Assembly (NCBI RefSeq): GCF_004216715.1
Contig: NZ_SGXG01000001.1
Span: 434,001 to 498,000, forward strand
From: Cecembia calidifontis
GTDB taxonomy: Bacteria; Bacteroidota; Bacteroidia; Cytophagales; Cyclobacteriaceae
Direction: 5' to 3'
Length of the DNA: 64,000 nt
Shown here: piece after piece, positions 8,090 through 17,021 of the stretch
Layout: each line of letters opens with the position of its first letter
How positions within the stretch are numbered: the first letter of the stretch is position 1
Notes under the pieces: generated by a model
What the model was told of the DNA's origin: nothing
The model's input: the letters and a program-made list of their open reading frames with translations, nothing else
The model's database searches: none
Made by a program: the position numbers and the translations under genes

Positions 8090-8305
8090 CTAATGAATGG
8101 CACCACCGCCTCCCCCTCCGCAACTTGTTTGATCACTTACAGAACAAGTTGAATTATTAAGTGGCCTGCATCTTTGTTGTGTGCTTCCATCAGTGCATCG
8201 CTCAGTTTTCATTTGATATCCATTTGCTGCAAACGATAATTGAGTTTTGGGCATTGGAAGGTATAAAACGCCCGTAAGGACTAAAATAGCAAAATACTTT
8301 TTCAT
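8090..8305 (-). CDS. small secreted peptide with four Cys and a Gly6 tail
   Basis: A 71-residue product starting MKKYFAILVLTGVLYLPM, a signal-like hydrophobic N-terminus. The upstream extension of the frame comes from the IS256 end and is not real. The mature part has four Cys with spacing C-x8-C-x7-C-x7-C, followed directly by six Gly and AIH. It resembles the short NVEALA-like peptides encoded beside propeller lipoproteins, though no NVEALA motif is seen. IS256 copy 2 starts 19 bp upstream of its ATG and separates it from its likely promoter. Whether it is a structural partner, signal or substrate is unknown. Confidence 0.6.
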   Translation of the reverse strand: MKKYFAILVLTGVLYLPMPKTQLSFAANGYQMKTERCTDGSTQQRCRPLNNSTCSVSDQTSCGGGGGGAIH

Positions 8306-8324
8306 AAAATTAATTGGTTTTAAA

Positions 8325-9753
8325 GGGACTATGACACAAACTGTGTAAGTTGGTTTCACTACTTACGAAGTTAAAGTTAAACCTCGAAATTCTCTGTGTG
8401 ATTTAGAAGAAATCGCACAGGGAATTTGAGGAACCCGCGGTAGGCGCCCCCCGGTCTGTGTGTGGACAATTTCTTACCTTTATAACACACAGATTACAAA
8501 AATGAAAAAAGAAGATCTCCTAAATGATGACTTCCTCAAGCAGTTCAGGACTGCCGGGGAGCTTAATTCCTTCCTTCAACAGCTTCAGAAAAGAGCCGTT
8601 GAGAAAATGCTTGAAGGCGAGCTGGATGCCCATCTTGGCTATGAAAAGCATCAGAATTCCGATAATCCCAATTCAAGGAACGGCTATTCCACCAAAACAA
8701 TAAAAAACACATTTGGGGAAGCTGAAATCAGAGTCCCAAGAGACAGGGACGGCAGCTTTGAGCCTGCCCTTGTGCCCAAACGCAGAAGCATGGCGGAGGG
8801 CGTTGAAAACGTGATCATTTCCATGTATGCCAAGGGAATGTCAAACCAGGACATCGAAGAACAGATCCGGGAGCTTTATGACATCAATGTTTCCTCCTCC
8901 ACCATCTCAAGGGTTACCGGTGCCGTAGCGGAGGATATTGTTGCATGGAGAAACAGGCCGCTTGACCCTGTATACCTGATCGTTTGGATGGATGGTATAT
9001 CCTTCAAAGTCAGGGAGAACTCCAAAGTGGTCAACAAGACCGTTTATATTGCCGTTGGCCTCAGAACTAACGGCCTTAAAGAGATCCTAGGCCTTTGGCT
9101 TGGCAAGAATGAATCTTCGGCTTTCTGGATGGGGGTACTCACCGACCTGAAAGCCAGAGGGGTTGAAGATATTCTCATAACGGCAACTGACAACCTGAAC
9201 GGGTTTACTGATACGATAAAAGCTTCATTCCCCCAATCAGTCACTCAGATATGTGTCGTCCACCAGATCAGAAACGCATGTAGATATGTCGCATGGAAAG
9301 ACCGCAGGGCGTTTACAAGGGATATGAAGGAAATTTATACCGCCCCTACAAAAGATGCTGCTTGGGCTGCCCTGAACGATTTTGCCAAAAAATGGGAATC
9401 CAAATACGCTTATGCCATCAAAAGCTGGAGGGACAACTGGGATGAACTCACCGTTTTCTTCGATTACCCGGCTGAAATCCGTAAAATCATCTATACCACC
9501 AACCTGATTGAAAATCTCAATGGAAAGATCAGAAAATACACCAAAAACAAGCTCTCTTTCCCGACAGATGATGCCGTAATGAAGTCTGTTTTCCTGGCTG
9601 CAAGAGAAGCATCGAAAAAATGGACTATGCCTATCAGAGACTGGGGAGCTATTCTTAACAGTTTCCTGCTTATATTTGGTGATAGGGTCAGGCTTCTTGA
9701 TACCTGACAATAAAACCATAATTTGAAGTTTACACACTTATCGGGATAGTGTC
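8325..9753 (+). mobile_element. IS256-family insertion sequence, copy 2 (1429 bp)
   Basis: Same ends as copy 1, with its own exact 8-bp duplication GTTTTAAA at 8317-8324 and 9754-9761. By eye the sequence is identical to copy 1. It is inserted just upstream of the small peptide gene, in opposite orientation to it. The leader hairpin of copy 1 is repeated at 8388-8426. Confidence 0.95.
8502..9707 (+). CDS. IS256-family transposase, copy 2
   Basis: Identical in sequence to the 401-residue transposase of copy 1, with all catalytic segments present (WMDGISFKV, TATDNLNGF, NLIENLNGKI). The identity of two full copies less than 2 kb apart points to recent transposition or gene conversion. Confidence 0.95.
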   Translation: MKKEDLLNDDFLKQFRTAGELNSFLQQLQKRAVEKMLEGELDAHLGYEKHQNSDNPNSRNGYSTKTIKNTFGEAEIRVPRDRDGSFEPALVPKRRSMAEGVENVIISMYAKGMSNQDIEEQIRELYDINVSSSTISRVTGAVAEDIVAWRNRPLDPVYLIVWMDGISFKVRENSKVVNKTVYIAVGLRTNGLKEILGLWLGKNESSAFWMGVLTDLKARGVEDILITATDNLNGFTDTIKASFPQSVTQICVVHQIRNACRYVAWKDRRAFTRDMKEIYTAPTKDAAWAALNDFAKKWESKYAYAIKSWRDNWDELTVFFDYPAEIRKIIYTTNLIENLNGKIRKYTKNKLSFPTDDAVMKSVFLAAREASKKWTMPIRDWGAILNSFLLIFGDRVRLLDT

Positions 9754-9779
9754 GTTTTAAAATTTACATTCAACAAACA
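9754..9779. other. 26-bp island between IS256 copy 2 and IS1380 copy 2
   Basis: It holds the right IS256 target copy GTTTTAAA and the left IS1380 target copy AAACA. With both elements removed, it joins the peptide gene leader to 11450 onward. On the minus strand this gives TTG, 19 bases, TAAATTTT and then the peptide ATG 16 bases on: a plausible Bacteroidota promoter now split by the two insertions. Confidence 0.55.
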
Positions 9780-11444
9780 CCTTAAATCCGCAGGGCGGAT
9801 TTAAAAAAAGCCGAAAAAGTGGCTGAATTTATTCAATTCAGGCTTTTCCGGCTCGTTTTTTTTTCACTTATTTAGGTGTTACCACACATCCTTGATAAGC
9901 GGTATGAAAATTACGAATTCGACAGAAAAAATCACACCTTTCGGAGGTTTTAATTTTGTTTTTAACTCTTTCAAAAATTCTGGTCTCCCAGAACTCATTG
10001 ATAATCAATTGGGGGTTAGAGCCTTAAGGGGAGGGTTTTCATACAGTGACATTTTCGCCAATCATATGGCTATTTTCTTTAATGGTGGCGACTGTACTGA
10101 AGATATCAATGTTCACTTGAGAGACGCACTTGAACAGGTCCCTTCATTTTCAGTATGCAGTGCCGATACAATTCTGAGAGGTATCAAAGAGCTTGCTGTT
10201 GATACAGAACTCTTTATAAATCCGTCCAGTGGAGTAAGCCATGAATTTAATATCAATGGAAAACTCAACAGCTTGTTGTTAAAATCAGCTTGTAAGACCG
10301 GATTACTCAAGTCAGGTGTTGCTTACGACCTCGATTATGACAACACCGTCATTCCAACTGAAAAGTACGATTCAAAAAAGACATATAAACACGTCTATGG
10401 ATATCAGCCAGGTGTAGCTTCCATAGCACATCCTGAATTTTCACAGGCCATTCCTGTGTACGTAGAGGGCAGAAATGGCAACAGTCAGGCCAAATATTTG
10501 CAGGCTGATACACTTACACGCATGTTTGGGCAGCTTACCAATGAAAATATCCGTATCGGAAGGTTCAGAGCCGATTCAGCATCCTATCAGGAAGAAGTTC
10601 TCCGCACACTGGAAGCACATACCGAAAGCTTTTATATACGGGCAAACAGATGTGCCAAACTGGATAATATCCTTGGAAGTATAGCCCCTGAGAAGTGGCA
10701 GAAAATACGTTTGGGTGTACAGGAAATGGAAGTTACTGACCTATCCGACTACAAACCTTTCGGTAAAGACAGGTCTTACAGGCTGGTCATTACCAGAATC
10801 AGGCGTAAAGACGGGCAGGCAGATGTGTTTAGTGGAGATGCATTTACTTACAGGGCTATTCTGACCAATGAACATACATCGTCCAATGAAGCTGTTGTAA
10901 GGTTTTATAACGCCCGGGGTGCAAGCGAACGCTTGTTTGATGTACTCAACAATGACTTTGGCTGGTCTAAGTTGCCCTGTTCGTTCCTTGCAGAGAATAC
11001 CTCCTTTATGCTTATGACGGCTATGTATGCCAATTTTTACACCTATATCATTGGAGAGTATTCCAGAAAAGTTGATTGGCTTAAGCCTACCGACAGGCTC
11101 AAGAAGTTTATCTTCAGATTTATCACTGTTTCAGCCAAGTGGATAAGAACGGGAAGAAGAGAAGTGCTCAAACTGTTCACGAGTAAGGATTACAAGCCGA
11201 TTTTGAACTAAATTCAGATAAAAACCCCTCAGGAGCTCAAAAAATAAAGATTTACAGGGAAGAGGTATGCCTTTTCCATTAAAATTGAGGAAAAAAACCG
11301 TCCATTTTATCCTCAAACCTAAAATCCATTGTCTCAAAACTATGAACACTCTTCAATCAAAGGGAAGAAATTCCCGAACTAGACCAAAAATGAACACAAA
11401 CAAGCAGATTCAAATCTCCAAACTAAAATCCTGCGGATTTTAGG
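9780..11444 (+). mobile_element. IS1380-family insertion sequence, copy 2 (1665 bp)
   Basis: Same ends as copy 1, flanked by a 5-bp duplication AAACA at 9775-9779 and 11445-11449. By eye it is identical to copy 1 and has the same orientation. The leader terminator hairpin is at 9809-9864. Confidence 0.92.
9904..11211 (+). CDS. IS1380-family transposase, copy 2
   Basis: Identical 435-residue DDE transposase to copy 1, from ATG at 9904. All conserved blocks are present (DLDYDNTVIP, FRADSASYQEE, YNARGASERLFD). Intact. Confidence 0.93.
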   Translation: MKITNSTEKITPFGGFNFVFNSFKNSGLPELIDNQLGVRALRGGFSYSDIFANHMAIFFNGGDCTEDINVHLRDALEQVPSFSVCSADTILRGIKELAVDTELFINPSSGVSHEFNINGKLNSLLLKSACKTGLLKSGVAYDLDYDNTVIPTEKYDSKKTYKHVYGYQPGVASIAHPEFSQAIPVYVEGRNGNSQAKYLQADTLTRMFGQLTNENIRIGRFRADSASYQEEVLRTLEAHTESFYIRANRCAKLDNILGSIAPEKWQKIRLGVQEMEVTDLSDYKPFGKDRSYRLVITRIRRKDGQADVFSGDAFTYRAILTNEHTSSNEAVVRFYNARGASERLFDVLNNDFGWSKLPCSFLAENTSFMLMTAMYANFYTYIIGEYSRKVDWLKPTDRLKKFIFRFITVSAKWIRTGRREVLKLFTSKDYKPILN

Positions 11445-11634
11445 AAACAATTTTTCAAGTAAAACTTTTCCTTACTCAAGCAATATACCCCCCCCATTTT
11501 TAAAAAGCAAGTAATCAAATGTTTTTTATTACAATTCCTAAAATCAGAGTTTATCAACATTTTACCAATTTCAAAGAATGATATAAGTTTAATTGCCAAT
11601 AAAGATTTAGGAGATTTATTAAATCCCCTGTCTC
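11445..11634. other. AT-rich intergenic stretch after the IS cluster
   Basis: It starts with the right AAACA target copy. It contains an eight-base C run within an otherwise AT-rich segment. No gene, hairpin or promoter stands out. It probably held the -33 part of the peptide-propeller promoter. Confidence 0.5.
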
Positions 11635-11970
11635 CTATTTACCTAACAACTTCCTTACCCCTTCCAAAATCTCCTTAAATCCCTCTTTGAAATGTTCGGC
11701 AGAAGCAGAAAGATTGGGTTCCATTTCCTCCCTTTTTTCATTATAGAGTTTTTCTACTTTCTCCTTACCTTTTTTGAATTCATCTTCCAAAGTTGTCCTC
11801 TTTTCCTTAAAGTCTTTGATCTTTTTCTCGATATCTTCCTTGGCTTCTCCACCTACTTCCTTACCTTTTTCAATTAATTCTTCTATTTTAGTACCAATGT
11901 CCTGAAGCATAGTTTCCACTTCTTCAAATCCGGTCTTTTTCGCAGCCAAAATGTGAAATGTTTTAGTCAA
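11635..11970 (-). CDS. small charged coiled-coil protein, function unknown
   Basis: A 111-residue protein from MTKTFHILAAKKTGFEE. From about residue 15 it is almost entirely helical and charged (EELIEKGKEVGGEAKEDIEKKIKDFKEKRTTLEDEFKKGKEKVEKLY), with heptad-like spacing, and no signal peptide or membrane segment. It resembles YtxH/apolipophorin-like soluble helical proteins only in composition. It is divergent from the next gene with an 11-bp gap, so the two starts share a control region. Confidence 0.7.
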   Translation of the reverse strand: MTKTFHILAAKKTGFEEVETMLQDIGTKIEELIEKGKEVGGEAKEDIEKKIKDFKEKRTTLEDEFKKGKEKVEKLYNEKREEMEPNLSASAEHFKEGFKEILEGVRKLLGK

Positions 11971-11981
11971 ATACCCAAAAT

Positions 11982-12644
11982 ATGATCAACAAGATACTCA
12001 ATAAGCTCCAAACTACCAGCAAACTCAAATACAATTTGTTTGAACAGAGCGAAGCCCTTTTCAGGCAAATGGAGGAAATCTGCCATACCATCGCCCAAGA
12101 AATCCATACCGCCAACGAGGATGACAAACCTGTTCCCCTTAAGGTAGAACGCATCAATGACTTTGAATTTATTTTCCGGATTGGAGGGGATGTACTGATA
12201 TTTATCCTGCAGAGCAATATTGTCCGCCTTCCGGATGATACGTACCTCAGCAGGTCCAAATACCTCAAAGAAGATGAAACCTTAAGATATTTTGGGCAGA
12301 TCCTGATTTATAATTTCATCGCCGACACCTTGACCTACGGAAGGCTTGATGATCCAGGCTACCTGATAGGAAGGATCCTGCTGAACAGGGAAAACAAGTT
12401 CTTCCTGGAAGGAGACCGGAAAATTGTCTTTAGCTTTCCCGAACTCAGGGACAACCCCGCAACTCCTGAAAAAATGCGCAGCCTGATCGAGCAGCTCGTA
12501 GAGTCTGCATTGGACAATGATCTCCTTGCCCCAGCCTTCCATGACATCATGGTCATCACTTACCACCAAAAACTGGAACACACCTCCAGTATGGGTAATC
12601 CAAAAAAAATAGGGTTTGACTTTTTTGCCAAACCCCGGGAATGA
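11982..12644 (+). CDS. conserved cytosolic protein of unknown function
   Basis: A 220-residue soluble protein (MINKILNKLQTTSKLKYNLFEQSEALFRQMEEIC...). It has no signal peptide, membrane segment or motif that I recognise. The middle is beta-rich (FEFIFRIGGDVLIFILQSNIVRLPDD) and the C-terminal third helical. Its stop abuts the stop of the convergent ABC exporter. Codon use and composition look native. Confidence 0.75.
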   Translation: MINKILNKLQTTSKLKYNLFEQSEALFRQMEEICHTIAQEIHTANEDDKPVPLKVERINDFEFIFRIGGDVLIFILQSNIVRLPDDTYLSRSKYLKEDETLRYFGQILIYNFIADTLTYGRLDDPGYLIGRILLNRENKFFLEGDRKIVFSFPELRDNPATPEKMRSLIEQLVESALDNDLLAPAFHDIMVITYHQKLEHTSSMGNPKKIGFDFFAKPRE

Positions 12645-14435
12645 TCATTCTTCAATGGTCTCTGGTGACTGGGTTTGCTTTTCATATAATTCCGCATAAA
12701 CCCCTTTCTTTTCCATCAGTGTTTCATGCGTGCCATTCTCAACAATTTCCCCATCATCCAAGACGATAATTTTATCTGCCAGCTTGGCTGATGATACCCG
12801 GTGTGAAATGATAATGGAAGTCCTCTTGGCCATGATGTCCTTAAGCGCAGTTAAAATGGCGTTTTCAGTTTTGGTATCCACAGCGGACAGACAATCGTCC
12901 AGCAGAAGAATACTTGGCTCCTTGGCTATGGCACGGGCAATGGAAACCCTTTGCTTCTGACCACCTGAAAGGGTAATTCCCCTTTCACCCAGTTTGGTTT
13001 CAAAACCATTGGGAAAATCAATGATATTCTGGTACACATCCGCATCCTTTGCGGCCTTCTCAATTACAGTTTTTCGAACGCTATCAAGTCCAAAGGCAAT
13101 ATTATTGGCAATGGAATCACTGAACAGAAACACATCCTGAGGCACATAACCGATCTGCTTGCGGAGCGATGCAATATCATAGGCTTTGATACTCCTGCCG
13201 TCTATCAGGATTTCCCCTTCTGAAGCATCATACATACGCATCAGCAAGTTAGCAATTGTTGATTTACCCGAACCTGTAGTACCAATAATGGCGAGGGACT
13301 GCCCGGCGTTGATTTTAAAACTGACATTTTTCAGGGCCTGAATACCGGAGTCAGGATAGACAAAACTTACTTTTCTAAACTCTACATTGCCCTGAATGGG
13401 AACCTCCAAAGACTCGGTGCTTACAATGTCATTTTTTTCATCCAGAAACTCATTGATCCTGACCTGAGAGGCCGCCGCCCGTTGTACAATACTGGTCACC
13501 CAACCCAGGGAGGTCACCGGCCAGGTAAGCATGTTCACGTATAGGATAAATTCTGCGATGACCCCATATCCAATGGTCCCGTTCATCACCTGCATCCCTC
13601 CTATATATACAGTCAAGATGGTACTGATCCCGATCAACGCCATAATCAAAGGGAAGAAAAGGGATTGGACCAAGGTCAGGCTAATGGATTTTTCTTTATA
13701 ATCTTCACTCGTTTTGGCAAATTCATTGGCAGAGTCATTTTCCCTGACAAAGGCTTTGAGCACTCTGATCCCTGAAAACGCTTCCTGTACAAAAGTACTC
13801 AGCCCGGAAAGGCTGCGCTGGATTTTCTCTGAGCGCTCATTGATCATGTTGTTGACAAAATAAATGCTCAATGAAAGGATGGGCAAAGGAAGGAGGGAGT
13901 AAATGGTAAGTTCCACATTGACTGAAAGCATATAGCCGATTACCATGGGAAACAAAATCAGGAGATTGAGTCCGTACATAATGGCAGGCCCGAGGTACAT
14001 CCTTACCCTGCTGACATCTTCTGTGATCCTTGCCATTAGGTCACCTGTGCTGTTTCTTCTGTAAAAGCTCAAAGGGAGGTTTTGATATTGCTCAAAAATC
14101 TCGTTTTTCATGTCGTATTCTATGAGCCTTGACATGATGATAATGGTCTGGCGGATAAGGAATAAGAAAAACCCCCTCAATAATGCCATGACCAAAATCA
14201 AGACACCAAAAACCAGAATATATTGTAAGAATTGGGAACGGGCTACGCCTGCCAATCCAAGGCCCGAAAATGCCTGGTAAAAGGAAAAACTTTCAACCAC
14301 ATAATCTATGGCAATCCGCACCAATTGGGCAGGAATTATTACAAAAATGTTGGAAATGATAGTAAATAAAATCCCCAACAAAAGATAACCCTTGTATTTG
14401 AATAGATATTTATTGAGCCGCCAGAGTGGTTTCAC
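12645..14435 (-). CDS. ABC exporter, fused permease and ATPase (MsbA/YheI type)
   Basis: A 596-residue half-transporter. Residues roughly 1-320 contain six transmembrane helices (ABC_membrane domain) and the rest the nucleotide-binding domain: Walker A GTTGSGKST near residue 390, Q-loop IGYVPQDVFLFSDS, signature LSGGQKQRVSIARA, Walker B ILLLDDCLSAVD and the switch His in IIISHRVSS. It should work as a homodimer exporting a lipid, peptide or drug; the substrate cannot be read from sequence. Start MKPLWRLNKYLFKYKG fits the family. Confidence 0.93.
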   Translation of the reverse strand: MKPLWRLNKYLFKYKGYLLLGILFTIISNIFVIIPAQLVRIAIDYVVESFSFYQAFSGLGLAGVARSQFLQYILVFGVLILVMALLRGFFLFLIRQTIIIMSRLIEYDMKNEIFEQYQNLPLSFYRRNSTGDLMARITEDVSRVRMYLGPAIMYGLNLLILFPMVIGYMLSVNVELTIYSLLPLPILSLSIYFVNNMINERSEKIQRSLSGLSTFVQEAFSGIRVLKAFVRENDSANEFAKTSEDYKEKSISLTLVQSLFFPLIMALIGISTILTVYIGGMQVMNGTIGYGVIAEFILYVNMLTWPVTSLGWVTSIVQRAAASQVRINEFLDEKNDIVSTESLEVPIQGNVEFRKVSFVYPDSGIQALKNVSFKINAGQSLAIIGTTGSGKSTIANLLMRMYDASEGEILIDGRSIKAYDIASLRKQIGYVPQDVFLFSDSIANNIAFGLDSVRKTVIEKAAKDADVYQNIIDFPNGFETKLGERGITLSGGQKQRVSIARAIAKEPSILLLDDCLSAVDTKTENAILTALKDIMAKRTSIIISHRVSSAKLADKIIVLDDGEIVENGTHETLMEKKGVYAELYEKQTQSPETIEE

Positions 14436-14489
14436 GAAATAAAAACTTTAAAATCACTTGATTAGTTTTATAATACTCTATTAATTGCA

Positions 14490-14521
14490 TTGGTAAACCC
14501 AAATCAAAATATATAATTTTG
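14490..14521 (+). promoter_or_regulatory. candidate Bacteroidota promoter of the leucine-type dehydrogenase
   Basis: A -7 box TAATTTTG (14514-14521) matches TAnnTTTG exactly. A TTG at 14490-14492 lies 21 nt upstream, slightly more than the usual 19-20. The gene starts 60 bp downstream. Confidence 0.45.
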
Positions 14522-14581
14522 TGCCGGGCTTCTACAAAAGAGTAATCCCAAATATAACACATTAAAAATTTCCAAGTTCAA

Positions 14582-15682
14582 ATGGTAGAGATTAATACTG
14601 AGGAAAAAGTGAAGGAAGGTTCCATGTATGGACAAATTACTTCAATGGGCCACGAGCAATTGGTTATTTGCTACGATGAGCCAACCGGACTAAAAGCCAT
14701 CATTGGTATACATAACACAGTACTGGGTCCTGCACTGGGAGGAACCCGTATGTGGAACTATGCCTCAGAAGCTGAAGCCATCACAGATGTTTTAAGGCTT
14801 TCCAGAGGTATGACCTTCAAAGCTGCCATTTCAGGATTGAACTTGGGTGGTGGAAAGGCTGTCATCATTGGCGATCCAAAGATGAAAAATGAAGCTTTTA
14901 TGAGAAGGTTTGGAAGGTTTGTAGAAAGCTTAAATGGACGATACATCACAGCAGAAGATGTCAATACCAAAACAAGCGACATGGAATACATCGCCATGGA
15001 GACCAAGCATGTGACCGGCCTCCCTGAATACAAAGGCGGTGGGGGTGACCCTTCCCCTGTAACGGCTTATGGAACTTATTTGGGCATGAAGGCTGCGGCC
15101 AAAAAAGCCTATGGTACAGATTCCCTTGCCGGTAAAAAAATAGCAGTCCAAGGAATCGGTCAAGTAGGAAAATACCTGGTGAACCACTTGGTGAAAGAAG
15201 GCGCAGATGTATTCATAACTGACATTTTTGAAGACAGGTTGAAAGTTGTGGCCAATGAAACCGGAGCCACCGTAGTAGACCCAAATGCTATTTATGACAT
15301 TGATATGGATATCTACGCTCCATGCGCTTTGGGTGCCACTATCAATGACCAAACCATTGACAGACTGAAGTGCCAGGTAATCGCCGGTGGCGCCAACAAT
15401 CAGTTGCTGGATGAAGAGAAGCACGGCAGGATATTATTGGACAAAGGCATCATTTACGCCCCTGACTTCCTGATCAATGCAGGTGGCCTGATCAATGTGT
15501 ATACCGAATTCTTGGGCGGGTACAAGAGAGAAGTGGCTTACGGACATGCAGAAAAAATCTATGATACCTGCTTGGCCATCTTGAACAAGTCAGAAAAAGA
15601 AAACAAGCCTTCACAACAGGCCGCAATTGAAATGGCCTGGAACAGAATAGAATCCATTGGAAAAGTAAAATTGTCTTACTGA
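14582..15682 (+). CDS. Glu/Leu/Phe/Val dehydrogenase (leucine dehydrogenase type)
   Basis: A 366-residue NAD-dependent amino acid dehydrogenase. The catalytic region has GPALGGTRMW, the substrate Lys in MTFKAAISGLNLGGGKAVI, and the Asp segment AEDVNTKTSDMEYIA. The Rossmann motif is VQGIGQVGKYL. Length and motifs fit leucine/valine dehydrogenases that interconvert branched-chain amino acids and 2-oxo acids, probably feeding branched-chain fatty acid synthesis. The later in-frame ATG (MYGQITSM) is possible but the first start fits relatives. Monocistronic, closed by a strong terminator. Confidence 0.88.
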   Translation: MVEINTEEKVKEGSMYGQITSMGHEQLVICYDEPTGLKAIIGIHNTVLGPALGGTRMWNYASEAEAITDVLRLSRGMTFKAAISGLNLGGGKAVIIGDPKMKNEAFMRRFGRFVESLNGRYITAEDVNTKTSDMEYIAMETKHVTGLPEYKGGGGDPSPVTAYGTYLGMKAAAKKAYGTDSLAGKKIAVQGIGQVGKYLVNHLVKEGADVFITDIFEDRLKVVANETGATVVDPNAIYDIDMDIYAPCALGATINDQTIDRLKCQVIAGGANNQLLDEEKHGRILLDKGIIYAPDFLINAGGLINVYTEFLGGYKREVAYGHAEKIYDTCLAILNKSEKENKPSQQAAIEMAWNRIESIGKVKLSY

Positions 15683-15698
15683 TCCCGATTTACTATTT

Positions 15699-15745
15699 AA
15701 AAACCACCTGTCAGGGAACTTTTACATAAAGACAGGTGGTTTTTT
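15699..15745 (+). terminator. rho-independent terminator after the dehydrogenase gene
   Basis: AAAACCACCTGTC pairs with GACAGGTGGTTTT across an 18-nt loop and is followed by a T run. Confidence 0.85.
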
Positions 15746-15825
15746 GTACATCATCCCCGGGAAGAGGGAAACAAACTCAAAACCTTACCCCATTTTAATT
15801 ATATTTACGTTCTTTAATTTCAGGT

Positions 15826-17010
15826 ATGTTAAACAGACGAATACTCAGGGTCAAAGCATTTCAGAACCTTTACGCCTACGAGCAGTGTAAAGCCTCCAAT
15901 TTTAACCTTGCAAAAGACCAGATCCGGGAAGCTTTCCAGCCCGACCTCAATAGCATGGAGGTGCAGGACAAGGGACAGTTAAAAAGAGATGCGGCGAAAG
16001 CCATTGAGATTTTTACCAACAACCTGAACAAAGACATCCTGGAAACAGACAATGTGGGCAACCAAAAGATCGTACAAGAGGTAAAACATGCCCTCAACTA
16101 TTACCACAATGCCAACAGGAAGGATTTTGAATTCCTTTCCAAAAATATGATCACCTCTGCAGAAAGGCTGCCACAATTGTACCTGTTTGCCATCAAAATA
16201 TTATTGGCATTCAGTGAACATGTTGCAGCGGAGGGAGACAGGAAAAGGAAATTCACCCAGGAAAAAATCAAAATGACACAGGGGGAACTTAACCTGGCCC
16301 ATAATAAAATCCTGGATAAGATCAGAAATTCTGCCGAATTCAAGTCTGCCTGTATCCGGCATATGGTTGACCTGGAAGATTTGGAACTGGAAATCAAAGA
16401 GTGGTTCAGGGATTATGTCAAACCACTGGAAAGTTATCAGGAATACATCAAAATTGACAACCCTAGCCTGGAAGAGGATTTTGAAATTGCGGACGATATC
16501 TTAAAAAAAGTCATCTTCAAAGTTGATGCAATTTTGAATTTCTTTTCCGAAAAAGACCTCAACTGGACTGAAAACAAATCCATAGTAAGGAGTCTGGCAT
16601 CAAAAGTGCTCAAAAATGTTAAGGATAATTTTGAAATAGAGGGAGAGGTATTGCCTGAGATTGCGCTAAACTGGGAGGAGGATAAGGAATTTTTCCAAAA
16701 TATATTTAACTTGACCGTTCAAAATGACGACGATAACAAGGATCTGATAGCTAAAAGAACCCAAAATTGGGACATTGAGCGGATTGCGCAGACGGATAAG
16801 ATTATCCTTTCCATGGCCATCACGGAGATGAAAAATTTCCCCAGTATCCCTGTTAAAGTTAGCATTAATGAATACATTGACATTTCCAAAAATTACTCCA
16901 CGCCAAAGAGTAAGCAGTTTGTCAATGGCTTGTTGGATGTTTTGTCCAAAGAGTTAACCGAAAGCGGCCAAATCCGTAAGAGTGGAAGAGGATTATTAGA
17001 TAACAAATAA
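15826..17010 (+). CDS. nusB: transcription antitermination factor NusB, long Bacteroidota form
   Basis: A 394-residue protein. The C-terminal ~130 residues are the canonical NusB fold (IERIAQTDKIILSMAITEMKNFPSIPVKVSINEYIDISKNYS..KQFVNGLLDVLSKEL), whereas bacterial NusB is usually ~140-160 residues. The N-terminal ~250 residues start like NusB (MLNRRILRVKAFQNLYAYEQ) and then hold a long helical insertion, which I believe is usual in Bacteroidota. NusB with NusE binds boxA of rRNA leader transcripts. It heads a run with the next five genes at short spacings. Confidence 0.92.
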   Translation: MLNRRILRVKAFQNLYAYEQCKASNFNLAKDQIREAFQPDLNSMEVQDKGQLKRDAAKAIEIFTNNLNKDILETDNVGNQKIVQEVKHALNYYHNANRKDFEFLSKNMITSAERLPQLYLFAIKILLAFSEHVAAEGDRKRKFTQEKIKMTQGELNLAHNKILDKIRNSAEFKSACIRHMVDLEDLELEIKEWFRDYVKPLESYQEYIKIDNPSLEEDFEIADDILKKVIFKVDAILNFFSEKDLNWTENKSIVRSLASKVLKNVKDNFEIEGEVLPEIALNWEEDKEFFQNIFNLTVQNDDDNKDLIAKRTQNWDIERIAQTDKIILSMAITEMKNFPSIPVKVSINEYIDISKNYSTPKSKQFVNGLLDVLSKELTESGQIRKSGRGLLDNK

Positions 17011-17021
17011 AAATACTGATC

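Noticed and set aside
5385..9753. Composite transposon formed by the two IS256 copies around the propeller-peptide cassette
   Set aside because: The outer flanks do not match each other (TTCAAAAA versus GTTTTAAA); each copy has its own complete 8-bp duplication, so they inserted separately.
14930..15424. 164-codon frame antisense to the leucine-type dehydrogenase
   Set aside because: It is wholly contained in a strongly supported gene and reads as a codon-shadow.
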